Source: Glandiceps talaboti (taxonomy: Eukaryota > Hemichordata > Enteropneusta > Spengelidae). Taken from it: 40,000 bases of DNA. Below the pieces are notes generated by a model. It was not told where the DNA came from, made no database searches, and saw only the letters and a list, made by a program, of their open reading frames with translations. Made by a program: the position numbers and the translations under genes. Below are positions 10,367 through 19,207 of this stretch, in pieces (positions within the stretch are counted from its first letter, which is position 1; each line of letters begins with the position of its first letter). The stretch lies in NCBI RefSeq assembly GCF_964340395.1, contig NC_135555.1, positions 522,501 through 562,500 on the forward strand, written 5' to 3'.

Positions 10367-12374
10367 GATACTAGAATACAGGTATGGTATACCTGATAAT
10401 ACTAGAATACAGGTATGGTATACCTGATAATACTAGAATACAGTATGGTATACCTGATAATACTAGAATACAGTATGGTATACCTGATGATACTAGAATA
10501 CAGTATGGTATACCTGATAATACTAGAATACAGGTATGGTATACCTGATAATACTAGAATACAGTATGGTATACCTGATAATACTAGAATACAGGTATGG
10601 TATACCTGATAATACTAGAATACAGTATGGTATACCTGATAATACTAGAATACAGTATTGCATACCTGATAATACTAGAATACAGGTATGGCATACCTGA
10701 TAATACTAGAATACAGTATGGTATACCTGATAATACTATAGTACAGTATGGTATACCTGATAATACTAGAATACAGGTATGGTATACCTGATAATACTAG
10801 AATACAGGTATGGTATACCTGATAATACTAGAATACAGGTATGGTATACCTTATAATACTAGAATACAGGTATGGTATACCGTATAATACTAGAATACAG
10901 TATGGTATACCTTATAATACTAGAATACAGGTATGGTATACCTGATAATACTAGAATACAGGTATGGTATACCTTATAATACTAGAATACTGGTATGGTA
11001 TCCCTGATAATACTAGAATACAGTATGGCATACCTGATAATACTAGAATACAGTATGGTATACCTGATAATACTAGAATACAGTATGGCATACCTGATAA
11101 TACTAGAATACAGGTATGGTATACCTGATAATACTAGAATACAGTATCGCATACCTGATAATACTAGAATACAGTATGGTATACCTGATAATACTAGAAT
11201 ACAGGTATCGCATACCTGATAATACTAGAATACAGTATGGCATACCTGATAATACTAGAATACAGTATGGTATACCTGATAATACTAGAATACAGGTATG
11301 GTATACCTGATAATACTAGAATACAGTATGGTATACCTGATAATACTAGAATACAGTATTGCATACCTGATAATACTAGAATACAGGTATGGTATACCTG
11401 ATAATACTAGAATACAGGTATCGCATACCTGATAATACTAGAATACAGTATGGTATACCTGATAACACTAAAATACAGTATGGCATACCTGATAATACTA
11501 GAATACAGTATGGTATACCTGATAATACTAGAATACAGTATGGCATACCTGATAATACTAGAATACAGTATGGTATACCTGATAATACTAGAATACAGTA
11601 TGGCATACCTGATAATACTAGAATACAGTATGGCATACCTGATAATACTAGAATACAGTATGGTATACCTGATAATACTAGAATACAGTATGGCATACCT
11701 GATAATACTAGAATACAGTATGGTATACCTGATAATACTAGAATACAGTATGGCATACCTGATAATACTAGAATACAGGTATGGTATACCTGATAATACT
11801 AGAATACAGGTATGGCATACCTGATAATACTAGAATACAGTATTGCATACCGTATAATACTAGAATACAGTATTGCATACCTGATAATACTAGAATACAG
11901 TATGGCATACCTGATAATACTAGAATACAGTATGGTATACCTGATAATACTAGAATACAGGTATGGCATACCTGATAACACTAGAATACAGTATGGCATA
12001 CCTGATAATACTAGAATACAGTATTGCATACCGTATAATACTAGAATACAGTATGGTATACCTGATGATACTAGAATACAGGTATGGTATCCCTGATAAT
12101 AATAGAATACAGTATGGTATACCTTATAATACTAGAATACTGGTATGGTATCCCTGATAATAATAGAATACAGTATGGTATACCTGATAATACTAGAATA
12201 CAGGTATGGTATACCTGATAATACTAGAATACAGTATGGTATACCTGATAATACTAGAATACAGTATGGTATACCTGATGATACTAGAATACAGGTATGG
12301 TATACCTGATGATACTAGAATACATGTATGGTATACCTGATAATACTAGTATACAGGTATGGTATACCTGATAA
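10367..12374. repeat. 30/31-bp tandem array in WDR59 intron 4, distal block (about 66 copies)
   Basis: Unit on the plus strand: GGTATACCTGATAATACTAG then AATACAGTAT (30 bp), or 31 bp when CAGGTAT replaces CAGTAT. On the WDR59 transcript strand each unit reads TATTATCAG|GTATACC (or GTATGCC), that is, the sequence of the exon-4 5' splice site. Units alternate between TATACC and CATACC forms, with some TATTGC and TATCGC variants. Four of the six reading frames of the 30-bp unit are open (for example MPYCILVLSG on the transcript strand), so long ORFs here are artefacts of the repeat. Confidence 0.97.
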
Positions 12375-12524
12375 GTATATGTTATTTGCCAAATACCATT
12401 CCATATCTTGCTGGGAGAGGTAATTTTTTCTGGTATAACGGAGAGCCGGAGGCGAGCCGTTATACCAGAAAAATTACCTCGAGCAGCAAGATGTGGAACA
12501 GTATTTGGCAAATAACATACTTAT
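12371..12524. repeat. 154-bp near-perfect palindrome (fold-back)
   Basis: The arm 12371 (ATAAGTATATGTTATTTGCC) pairs with the arm ending at 12524 (GGCAAATAACATACTTAT). The centre is around GGTATAACGG … CCGTTATACC near 12432-12463 and the loop is about 15 nt. The pairing continues through most of the 75-bp arms with few mismatches. It sits at the left end of the insertion that interrupts the 30-bp array. Confidence 0.92.
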
Positions 12525-13261
12525 ACGTCACCTGCGACTATGAATTCATTTTTGAATGTCTAAAAATGCTGTTTCATGTTAAAATAAAATCACTTCCGCG
12601 TTATACTGTTGAGCGTAGTATCATGCACCTCTCTGAGAACTGTAATGCGGTTGTTTACATGTCAGCCTTAACTTTATCGTCCAATCAGAGTGCGCGTTTG
12701 CTCAGTAGTATGACGTAATGTTTACTATTTGCATATCACTCAGCGATATATTCAAACTTATAACCATCAGCTGAAAAATGAGTGCGTCTTTGTTTTGCGT
12801 ACTGTATTCCATTAAATGTACATAAATGTTCGCGATATGCTTTGTTGTTCTAGTTAAGCAAAAATTACACCCTCTGTGGTGGTAGTTTTCATATCCTTCA
12901 TAAATTTAGGAATTCATGTTTACGATCGTGTGACGACCGTGTGTTTGCCGTCACTGGACTTTCACGGTTCGCGGTTGTGTGTGGAATTTTTTACTATTTC
13001 CCTGTGACATGAAAAGTACAGTTCAAAGACTTGTTGCAATGTATACAACGATGATATTTTGTTCGATTGACCACAAATTTGGCATTGGAAATGCTGGTTA
13101 TAGCTCGATCTCTAGTTGTCTGCTAGATTTGTTTACAAGGGGACGTGCAGTAATCACGTGATACAACAAGCAAAAATACGGCTGTTGGTGAAAAATATGC
13201 CTGTGTATCTGCAGGGCTCTCGACCAATCAGAATGCGAGATTGGTGACAGGTGACGTATAA
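12521..13261. mobile_element. Non-autonomous TIR element interrupting the tandem array
   Basis: The block is bounded by a perfect 14-bp inverted repeat, TTATACGTCACCTG at 12521-12534 and CAGGTGACGTATAA at 13248-13261. It separates two blocks of one tandem array. It has no transposase-like ORF. Two sub-terminal motifs recur, CCAATCAGAGTGCGCG (about 12690) and CCAATCAGAATGCGAG (about 13224). Counting from the array sequence, the whole insertion (palindrome plus this block) is 12375-13257 with ATAA on both sides, which may be a 4-bp target duplication or chance. The family is not identified. Confidence 0.75.
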
Positions 13262-13663
13262 TACTAGAATACAGGTATGGTATACCTGATAATACTAGTA
13301 TACAGGTATGGTATACCTGATAATACTAGAATACAGTATCGCATACCTGATAATACTAAAATACAGTATGGTATACCTGATAATACTAGTATACAGGTAT
13401 GGTATACCTGATAATACTAGAATACAGTATCGCATACCTGATAATACTAAAATACAGTATGGCATACCTGATAATACTAGTACTAGAATACAGGTATGGT
13501 ATACCTGATAATACTAAAATACAGTATCGCATACCTGATAATACTAAAATACAGTATCGCATACCTGATAATACTAAAATACAGGTATGGTATACCTGAT
13601 AATACTAAAATACAGTATGGCATACCTGATAATACTAGAATACAGTATGGCATACCTGATAAC
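13258..13663. repeat. 30/31-bp tandem array, proximal block abutting WDR59 exon 4 (about 13 copies)
   Basis: Same unit as at 10367-12374, continuing on the other side of the insertion. The last copy overlaps the 3' end of WDR59 exon 4: the exon ends GTTATCAG and the intron begins GTATGCCATACTG, which is the repeat unit itself. Array expansion therefore started at, or captured, the splice donor. Confidence 0.96.
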
Positions 13664-13741
13664 TCTGGTGTGAGATTTAAGTGAGGTTTGTGGAGATCCC
13701 TGGCCAGCATCCCAACTCCATATATCAGCACACTGGTTAGA
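13656..13741 (-). CDS. WDR59: WDR59 coding exon 4
   Basis: 86 bp between acceptor ctctttag (AG at 13743-13742) and donor ATCAG|GTATGC. It encodes SNQCADIWSWDAGQGSP and then TSLKSHTRVI, aligning with the first WD repeat of WDR59, where the vertebrate protein has SNQ-VDLYKW and GHTRVISDLDW. It enters in phase 0 after exon 3 and leaves two bases for the next exon, as the vertebrate protein needs. The donor is the first member of the 30-bp tandem array. Confidence 0.9.
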
Positions 13742-14255
13742 CTAAAGAGTATGAAAACAAACAAACAATAATATTTACTGATTTATCTTAATTTTTATTG
13801 ACAATATTTTTCATCTATCACCCACCTTATTGTTCTGTACCCTGCCTTTTCATTCTATCACACTGGATATACATATCTGATACAACTGTAATATCTTATA
13901 ATTTAGATGTCTGTAAAGTTTTATATATACATGTATAATAGAAAGCGTTACTGCTAAGAAGATTGTCTGTGACATTTCTGAATTGCTTCAATCATAACAC
14001 ACCAGGATTCACTATATTTTACTGGTGTGTGTATGTTTGAAAAAGAAAGGTACGAAATACATTGCCGTTGGTGGCGCTCTTCATTTGACAAGCACTGAGC
14101 ACAAAGTCATATACTAGTATATAGATATAACCTTAGTACATAATTTTGAATCAATTTCCAGATAAGGTATACATTTCTGTAGCTCTGAAAATAATCTATA
14201 GAAGGACTTTCACTAATGAACAACAATTTGAAACTGTTTTAAAGAAGTACTGGTT

Positions 14256-14508
14256 ATGCTAAGCAAGCAAATACAAGCACAAAATCTGCACCTGTGTCAG
14301 TGTTTGTGCAGGTCACGCATATTTCTGTCTGTCTGTATGTGTGTGTCTATGTGTATCTATGTCTGTGTCTGCATGTGTTTATGCATCACAGCGTGTCTGT
14401 CTATGGATGTATATATGTCTCTGTGTGTCTATGTGTGTCTGTATGTATGTATGTCTGTGTATGTATGTGTGTGTGTGTTTGTGTCTGTCTGTGCATTAGA
14501 ATCCAAAA
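14256..14508. repeat. Degenerate TG/TCTG/TATG-rich microsatellite in WDR59 intron 3
   Basis: Imperfect mix of TGTC, TGTG and TATG runs, densest at 14322-14496. Open frames here (SVCMCVSMC-type) are low-complexity artefacts. Confidence 0.85.
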
Positions 14509-14547
14509 GTCACACTACTAGGCAACAGATGTCACAAAACTACTCAC

Positions 14548-14683
14548 AGTAGCAACAAACAGATGTCTATTTGCATGATGAGGATTCCATTCCATGACAC
14601 CGACTTCCCATCGACTCTGTCTTGTCAGTTTCTTAACAACATCTTGAGGTTTATCCAAATTGATAATACCAAGTACCCTCTTC
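14548..14683 (-). CDS. WDR59: WDR59 coding exon 3
   Basis: 136 bp, acceptor caatacag, donor GCTACT|GTGAGT. It encodes (G)KRVLGIINLDKPQDVVKK, LTRQSRWEVGVMEWNPH and HLFVAT. The RQS-W-(x)-WNPH pattern is diagnostic for the start of the WDR59 beta-propeller. Joined to exon 2 in phase (GCA GG + G) and ends in phase 0. Confidence 0.95.
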
Positions 14684-15179
14684 CTGTATTGTAAAGAAAT
14701 CAACAATATTTTGTATCATGTACCTGGTGTGCCAGAACCACAGGATTACCATGGATTACAATCAATTGTTTTACTACAGTGGCATATGGGAGGGAAATAG
14801 TAGACACTGAAGCAGGGTTCAGTAACAACATTTAGTTCTATGGAACACTTGTCAGATACATTCTTAAGATCTGGTGTAGAGAGCTTCTCGGATAGTATTA
14901 CAATCACGGCAATTGAGGTCTTGGCTTCCTATGAAAGACACACAAACTAAAACTATTGTTGTGTAATGTAGTAAATTACACAAGTGGCTGATAGTGATGC
15001 CAATGTTTGGTGAATCTATACTCTGTGATAAAGATAGTATAAACACTGGAAGTCCCAATGTATACAGCAAGATTGTGGAAGTCACCAAAAATGCAATGTA
15101 GCTACTGAGAGTACAATTAAACCAACGTCCATTCAAATTGACAATAGTTTATATCAACATGTCATATAGTAATAGTTTT

Positions 15180-15545
15180 AATTGTGTCAATCTTAGTAAG
15201 CCAAAACATTGATTACTGCATAACACCAAGATATAGTGTTGTTTCAGTATCAAGTGCTCACCCTCTCTGTGGAATTCACTCCCATTTGAAATGAGAAATA
15301 TAATGACTGTTGACATTTTTAAACGTAGTTTAAAGACATATCTTTTTAGACAACATTTTAAGTGATTGATTTTAACTTGTCAGTTTTTATACATTGTGAA
15401 TTATTTTAATTGGCCAGTTTTACACCTAGCCCCTTTTTGTGTGTTGTTATTTTCTTTACTTTATTGCAATTTTTTAAACTTCAGTCTGTACAACATGCTG
15501 AGACGCATGTGTAGCGCGTTTACTTACAAGAAATAAAATAATAAA
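15180..15545 (+). mobile_element. Decayed non-LTR retrotransposon 3' end in WDR59 intron 2
   Basis: From 15261 the plus strand reads PSLWNSLPFEMRN … FKRSLKTYLFRQHFK then TGA (ending at 15363), the typical C-terminus of CR1/L2-type ORF2. The upstream residues (RYSVVSVSSAHP) are in a different frame, so a frameshift lies near 15260. About 180 bp of 3' UTR follows, ending in AATAAAATAATAAATAATAA. It is antisense to WDR59 and clearly a dead copy. Confidence 0.8.
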
Positions 15546-15625
15546 TAATAATAAGTGCTTTTTCTTTTTTTTAGATTTGTGAACCGTTTTGAGCATTCTA
15601 TGGATTTGCGGTATAGAAAAATAAA

Positions 15626-15680
<55 letters not shown>
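15546..15680 (+). mobile_element. SINE/L2-type tail ending in (ATT)n
   Basis: A short segment with TTTGTGAACCGTTTTGAGCA … GCGGTATAGAAAAATAAAT leading into about 18 ATT units (15626-15680). This arrangement, a GTGAA-CG-TTTGAGCA box, then a TATA-AAATAAAT box and a terminal trinucleotide repeat, is the usual 3' tail of L2/CR1 elements and their SINEs. It directly follows another retroelement 3' end. Confidence 0.7.
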
Positions 15681-15683
<3 letters not shown>

Positions 15684-15737
15684 TATCTAGACTATTTCAT
15701 CTACACATTTTATCAGATTCATGTACAACTAACTTAC

Positions 15738-15787
15738 CCTGCAAGAAGTGCAAACTGACCACTGCAGTCCACAGCCATGGCATTGGC
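15738..15787 (-). CDS. WDR59: WDR59 coding exon 2
   Basis: 50 bp, acceptor ttattcag, donor GCAGG|GTAAGT. It encodes ANAMAVDCSGQFALLAG, matching the second blade segment of WDR59 (vertebrate form: x-A-M-SVD-x-G-Q-AVL-x-G). Too short for an ordinary ORF scan; found by reading outward from exon 3. Confidence 0.93.
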
Positions 15788-15842
15788 CTGAATAAAACAT
15801 AAACAGAATTATCTTATTAAAATCACTTTCAACACAAATGTT

Positions 15843-15892
<50 letters not shown>

Positions 15893-15893
15893 A
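15843..15893. repeat. (TCTG)n microsatellite in WDR59 intron 1
   Basis: About twelve uninterrupted TCTG units, about 50 bp upstream of exon 2 in transcript sense. On the transcript strand it is (CAGA)n. Confidence 0.97.
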
Positions 15894-16276
15894 CCATAAG
15901 TACAATGAATGGGGTGTCACTCGAAGTCAAAGGAAGTGTGATGTTTACATTCACTCGACCTTTATCATTTTCATTTCAATTTGGACAAGAACTGTCTTTT
16001 TCAACAAATCATGCGAAGCTAAAAACGTCGATAAAATGCATTCTCATTACATTACAATTTTTTTTATTATTTCATCAAAAATCAGCAAACTGAAAGTCCT
16101 TCCTTGGGAAGTTCCTGTTCCGAGTTCGCAAGCTCTTACAATAATACATGTAATAAAACACGTGCAGGTACGTGAAGTGTTTACGTCTACATTTCACGGT
16201 TTGAAGTTTCCAAACTTTCATGATTACATGTACATAGTCTTAACTGTATGGACGCAAAATATCTCATCTGAATTAC

Positions 16277-16327
16277 CTGCAGATCTCGATGTTCGGCCAC
16301 AATATTTTCGCCCCATCTTGCTGCCAT
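16277..16327 (-). CDS. WDR59: WDR59 coding exon 1 (GATOR2 subunit, N-terminus)
   Basis: The ATG at 16327 opens MAARWGENIVAEHRDLQ, followed by donor CTGCAG|GTAATT. This is close to the vertebrate WDR59 start (MAARW-x-ENVV-E-RD-Q). Exons 1-4 join in frame to about 107 residues, the first WD-repeat region. WDR59 is part of the GATOR2 complex (with MIOS, WDR24, SEH1L and SEC13), which opposes GATOR1 and so promotes amino-acid signalling to mTORC1 at the lysosome. The full protein is near 970 residues, so most of the gene is missing here. Introns 1-3 are 489, 1054 and 806 bp; intron 4 is at least 13.6 kb, or the gene is broken. The WDR59 start faces away from the F-box gene, whose ORF starts 1.7 kb to the right. 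Confidence 0.95.
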
Positions 16328-16344
16328 TACAAAGTTACGTCCTT

Positions 16345-16376
16345 TGCCGCAAAACAGTGACTGTCGTATTGCGGCA
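16345..16376 (-). promoter_or_regulatory. Hairpin in the WDR59 5' leader
   Basis: On the transcript strand TGCCGCAA and TTGCGGCA pair perfectly, with an inner ACAGT/ACTGT stem. The hairpin ends 17 nt before the ATG. It could slow scanning ribosomes; that is inference, as is its being within the transcribed leader. Confidence 0.5.
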
Positions 16377-17215
16377 GCGAGAAGTATGTCAGTAAAAAAA
16401 CTTATCTCGCCATTCATATCGATAATTTCCATACAAGCAACGTTTTGTATATATTTTTAATGAAAAGGTCTGAAATTAGTTCTCTTTAATACTATGAAAT
16501 TGAGGAAAATGCTAGTTTCAGGTTTACGACGATTTGTGGAAAGTTACAATTGGCCAACAAACACACAAACAATACGGAAGTAACACATGTGTGGTCACGA
16601 GCAGGATCTAGGAAAGGTAATCTACCGTTATTTATCAATTTACCTACGTTTTGTATGGTATTCGACAGTATTTTAGAATCGTGTATAATAAGGAGAATAT
16701 TTACATAATATCTGACAATATCATACGTGTCAACATATGTATAATATGATGATGATGATGATGATGGTGGTGTCATGCAAACGATCAGTGTTGTAACTAC
16801 TCCCCAATCTAAACGTGATGTTACATACCAATGAAGGACAGATCTCGTTCTAATTCCTCTCTGCTCTGTTCAGCTGTTGCCAGTAATAACACCATCGGCT
16901 ATATTCGTTGTTGTTAATATTAGATCTAGGCGTAACGACTATAACGCTATTATTAAGTGTCGAAACATTTTGGCAAGTGAGCAGTACAATGTAGAAAGGG
17001 GTATTCATTTCAAGGACTTGAAAAAGTCTCAAGGTATAATATTTTCTGGTAAGTTCGAATCATTTTCATCACTGTTTATGGAGTGCCTGAAATTGATCAT
17101 AAGTATGTAACCTTCAACTCAAGGTAGCATTGTATTTTCCAAGTTGTAGAACCCTGGTAATTGGATTGGAAAATCTGGTAAAAATCTACTAAAATACATA
17201 GTATTGTACTGTACT

Positions 17216-17292
17216 GTATTGTATTGTATTGTATTGCATTGTATTGTATTGTATTGTATTGTATTGTATTGTATTGTATTGTATTGTATTGT
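17216..17292. repeat. (GTATT)n microsatellite
   Basis: About 15 pentanucleotide units with one GCATT variant, in the intergenic region between WDR59 and the F-box gene. Confidence 0.97.
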
Positions 17293-17931
17293 AAGTCTTA
17301 CAATATCATACCCTATAATATCATATATTCCTTTATTTGTATTGTGCTGTACTTTCTGTCATACTCAAAGTGTTTCATGTGATATATTACATTACAATTT
17401 GATCATTAATTAAACCTAGGAAGGTGACTTGAAAATTTAATTTACATATACTACAGAATTTCATCCATGGATTTCACTGTGGTAATCTTTGGCTAAAAGT
17501 TCCCATTCTTGCATACAAATAAGTACCTTTCATATTTAATTGTTTTCATATTTCATATTTTCTGCATGTGTAATATAGTCATCTATATTTTGTGTGTTTA
17601 TTGACTAGACTGTGGATATAACATATAATTTTGAGTCAAAGAAAATGTACCATACAGTTATTACTAATTAAATTTTGTGTGCTTTGAAATTAAGTATATA
17701 TGAAAATGATGCTAAATGTTATAGCAACAAAGTTTATACGTGTGCTGATTGTCTTAATTGAAAACTTTTGTATTTTTAGTTTCCCATAAGTTGAAATATT
17801 TTATTTAAAACTTGGACATCATAATCACTTGACATTGTGGCATCTCCTCTTAGCTTGTCAGTCTTGTGTTCCGAATTTATTCAGAAGACAACAAACTTTA
17901 AGTCAAACATTTATTTTATTGGCACTTTTTT

Positions 17932-17943
17932 CCTTTTTTTCAG
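17932..17943 (+). promoter_or_regulatory. Splice acceptor before the F-box coding exon
   Basis: A strong pyrimidine tract (cctttttttcag) ends 69 bp before the ATG at 18013, so the coding exon probably begins at 17944 with a short 5' UTR. A matching donor (TCTG|GTAAGT) is seen at 17049. Confidence 0.6.
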
Positions 17944-18012
17944 TTCACAAACACCCATTCCTTGAAGTACAAATAAACGACACCAGATGAAGAATTGTGT
18001 TTTAGTCGCTAG

Positions 18013-19158
18013 ATGTCAATGCTTGAAATGGAAAAAATAGAAAGAGACATACGGTTAATAGAAAAGGAATCACTAGTAGAAGAGTTAGACTATTTCCCAT
18101 TTGAAAGCTTGCCTACAGAATGTCAGCTCTGTGTGTTTTCATTACTAAATGCTGTAGAAAAAGCCAGGATTACTACAGTTTGTAAGAATTGGTATGAGTT
18201 ACTGAGTACACCAAGGTTGTGGACAAATGCTGATTTCAGTATCCTGGCACCATGTAGGTGTAATTCTCATAGCTACCGGAAACCGGTCAGTACCTGTGAA
18301 CAATGTGCATCATTGTCTGATTATGCACGTTTCAAGAAGAGAGCATATCGGTTTGTAGATTATTTAGTAGCAAGGAAGGCTGTTGTCAAAATGCTGCAAT
18401 TTCAGTTTGATTTACAGGAAGAAAATGGTATGTGGCTAAAACTGATACTTGATGCAATCAAGTTGACAAATGTCAGGGAACTGTCTGTTGTTGACTGTAG
18501 TTGGACTATAACCAGAGAAAAACCTACCTTTCTGTATGCATCTGAAGATTTTGTAGAGGGACAGAAGAACGTGAGAATGATGGGATTTCAGAAGATACTA
18601 ATGACACTTTTACAACTTTCACCAAAAATTCAAGCTTTCCGCTTTGAGTTTGACTGGTCAGAAAAGTCAGTGGAGTTATTGACATCTTTTGTTCATATCC
18701 GACAATTAGAGTTATATCGATTTTGGGTGTATAGAGGAATGCCTCAAAGTGGTGTAAATACTTTACTTAGCAAGATAAAGAAACTGGTGAGTTTAAAACT
18801 TGAGGTGTGGATACCGTACAATTCTGATGGCTTCCATCCCCACTATCATTTGAAATCACCATCTCTCAAATACCTAGACATAGCAACCTGTAAAGGTTTC
18901 TTCCTGGGTAGTGTGAATTTCCCCAAGTTACAAGTTCTGATCGTAGCTCGACTTCCATGGACAGGCCCACTGTTACCAGCATCTGCTCTTGAAATTCCTT
19001 GTCTTTATGATGTGTTGAGTGAGGGCGCCCCACAACTTGAGAAAATTAATGATCATGTACTTCATCAGGACTGGAGAGTAACATGCTATCCTGAGTTAGA
19101 TACACAACTCAAACACACATGTTATTGCAACAAACATAAAAGAGGATGGGCACTGTGA
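18013..19158 (+). CDS. F-box protein, 381 residues
   Basis: The whole coding sequence is in one exon. TAG immediately precedes the ATG in frame, so 18013 (or the Met two codons on) is the start. Residues about 29-75 form an F-box (FPFESLPTECQLCVFSLL … VCKNWYELLSTPRLW), with the conserved LP, the V-C-x-W helix and the LW at the end. F-box proteins bind SKP1 and bring substrates to SCF ubiquitin ligases. After it comes a small Cys group (C81, C83, C95, C98), then a leucine-rich C-terminal region with irregular repeats (LTNVRELSVVDCSW, VHIRQLELYRFW, LVSLKLEVW, SPSLKYLDIATC, PKLQVLIVARLPW) suggesting a divergent LRR substrate-binding domain. The protein ends in a Cys/His tail (TCYCNKHKRGW). The subfamily and substrate are not recognised. 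There is no signal peptide; a cytosolic or nuclear location is expected. Confidence 0.93.
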   Translation: MSMLEMEKIERDIRLIEKESLVEELDYFPFESLPTECQLCVFSLLNAVEKARITTVCKNWYELLSTPRLWTNADFSILAPCRCNSHSYRKPVSTCEQCASLSDYARFKKRAYRFVDYLVARKAVVKMLQFQFDLQEENGMWLKLILDAIKLTNVRELSVVDCSWTITREKPTFLYASEDFVEGQKNVRMMGFQKILMTLLQLSPKIQAFRFEFDWSEKSVELLTSFVHIRQLELYRFWVYRGMPQSGVNTLLSKIKKLVSLKLEVWIPYNSDGFHPHYHLKSPSLKYLDIATCKGFFLGSVNFPKLQVLIVARLPWTGPLLPASALEIPCLYDVLSEGAPQLEKINDHVLHQDWRVTCYPELDTQLKHTCYCNKHKRGWAL

Positions 19159-19201
19159 GTTGTTGTCGTTTTTGCTCTTCAGGGCTGTAACCTTTGAACA
19201 A

Positions 19202-19207
19202 AATAAA
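19202..19207 (+). terminator. Poly(A) signal of the F-box gene
   Basis: AATAAA 44 bp after the TGA stop codon. It implies a very short 3' UTR; not proven to be the only site. Confidence 0.6.

Larger units (their letters stand above)
16330..17942. other. Head-to-head promoter region between WDR59 and the F-box gene
   Basis: The two genes point away from each other with 1.7 kb between start codons, so regulatory sequence for both probably lies here. Visible: the WDR59 leader hairpin, a short (GAT)n at about 16746-16768, a candidate first exon of the F-box gene ending in donor TCTG|GTAAGT at 17049, and the pentanucleotide repeat at 17216-17292. No TATA box could be assigned. Confidence 0.4.

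Noticed and set aside
10367-12374. Long open frames across the array (GIPDNTRIQY-type, MPYCILVLSG-type) as repeat proteins
   Set aside because: They arise because a 30-bp unit without stops is open in four of six frames. They occur on both strands, and frames change wherever a 31-bp unit occurs.
10367-13663. CRISPR-like array
   Set aside because: Units are contiguous with no unique spacers, and the context is a eukaryotic intron.
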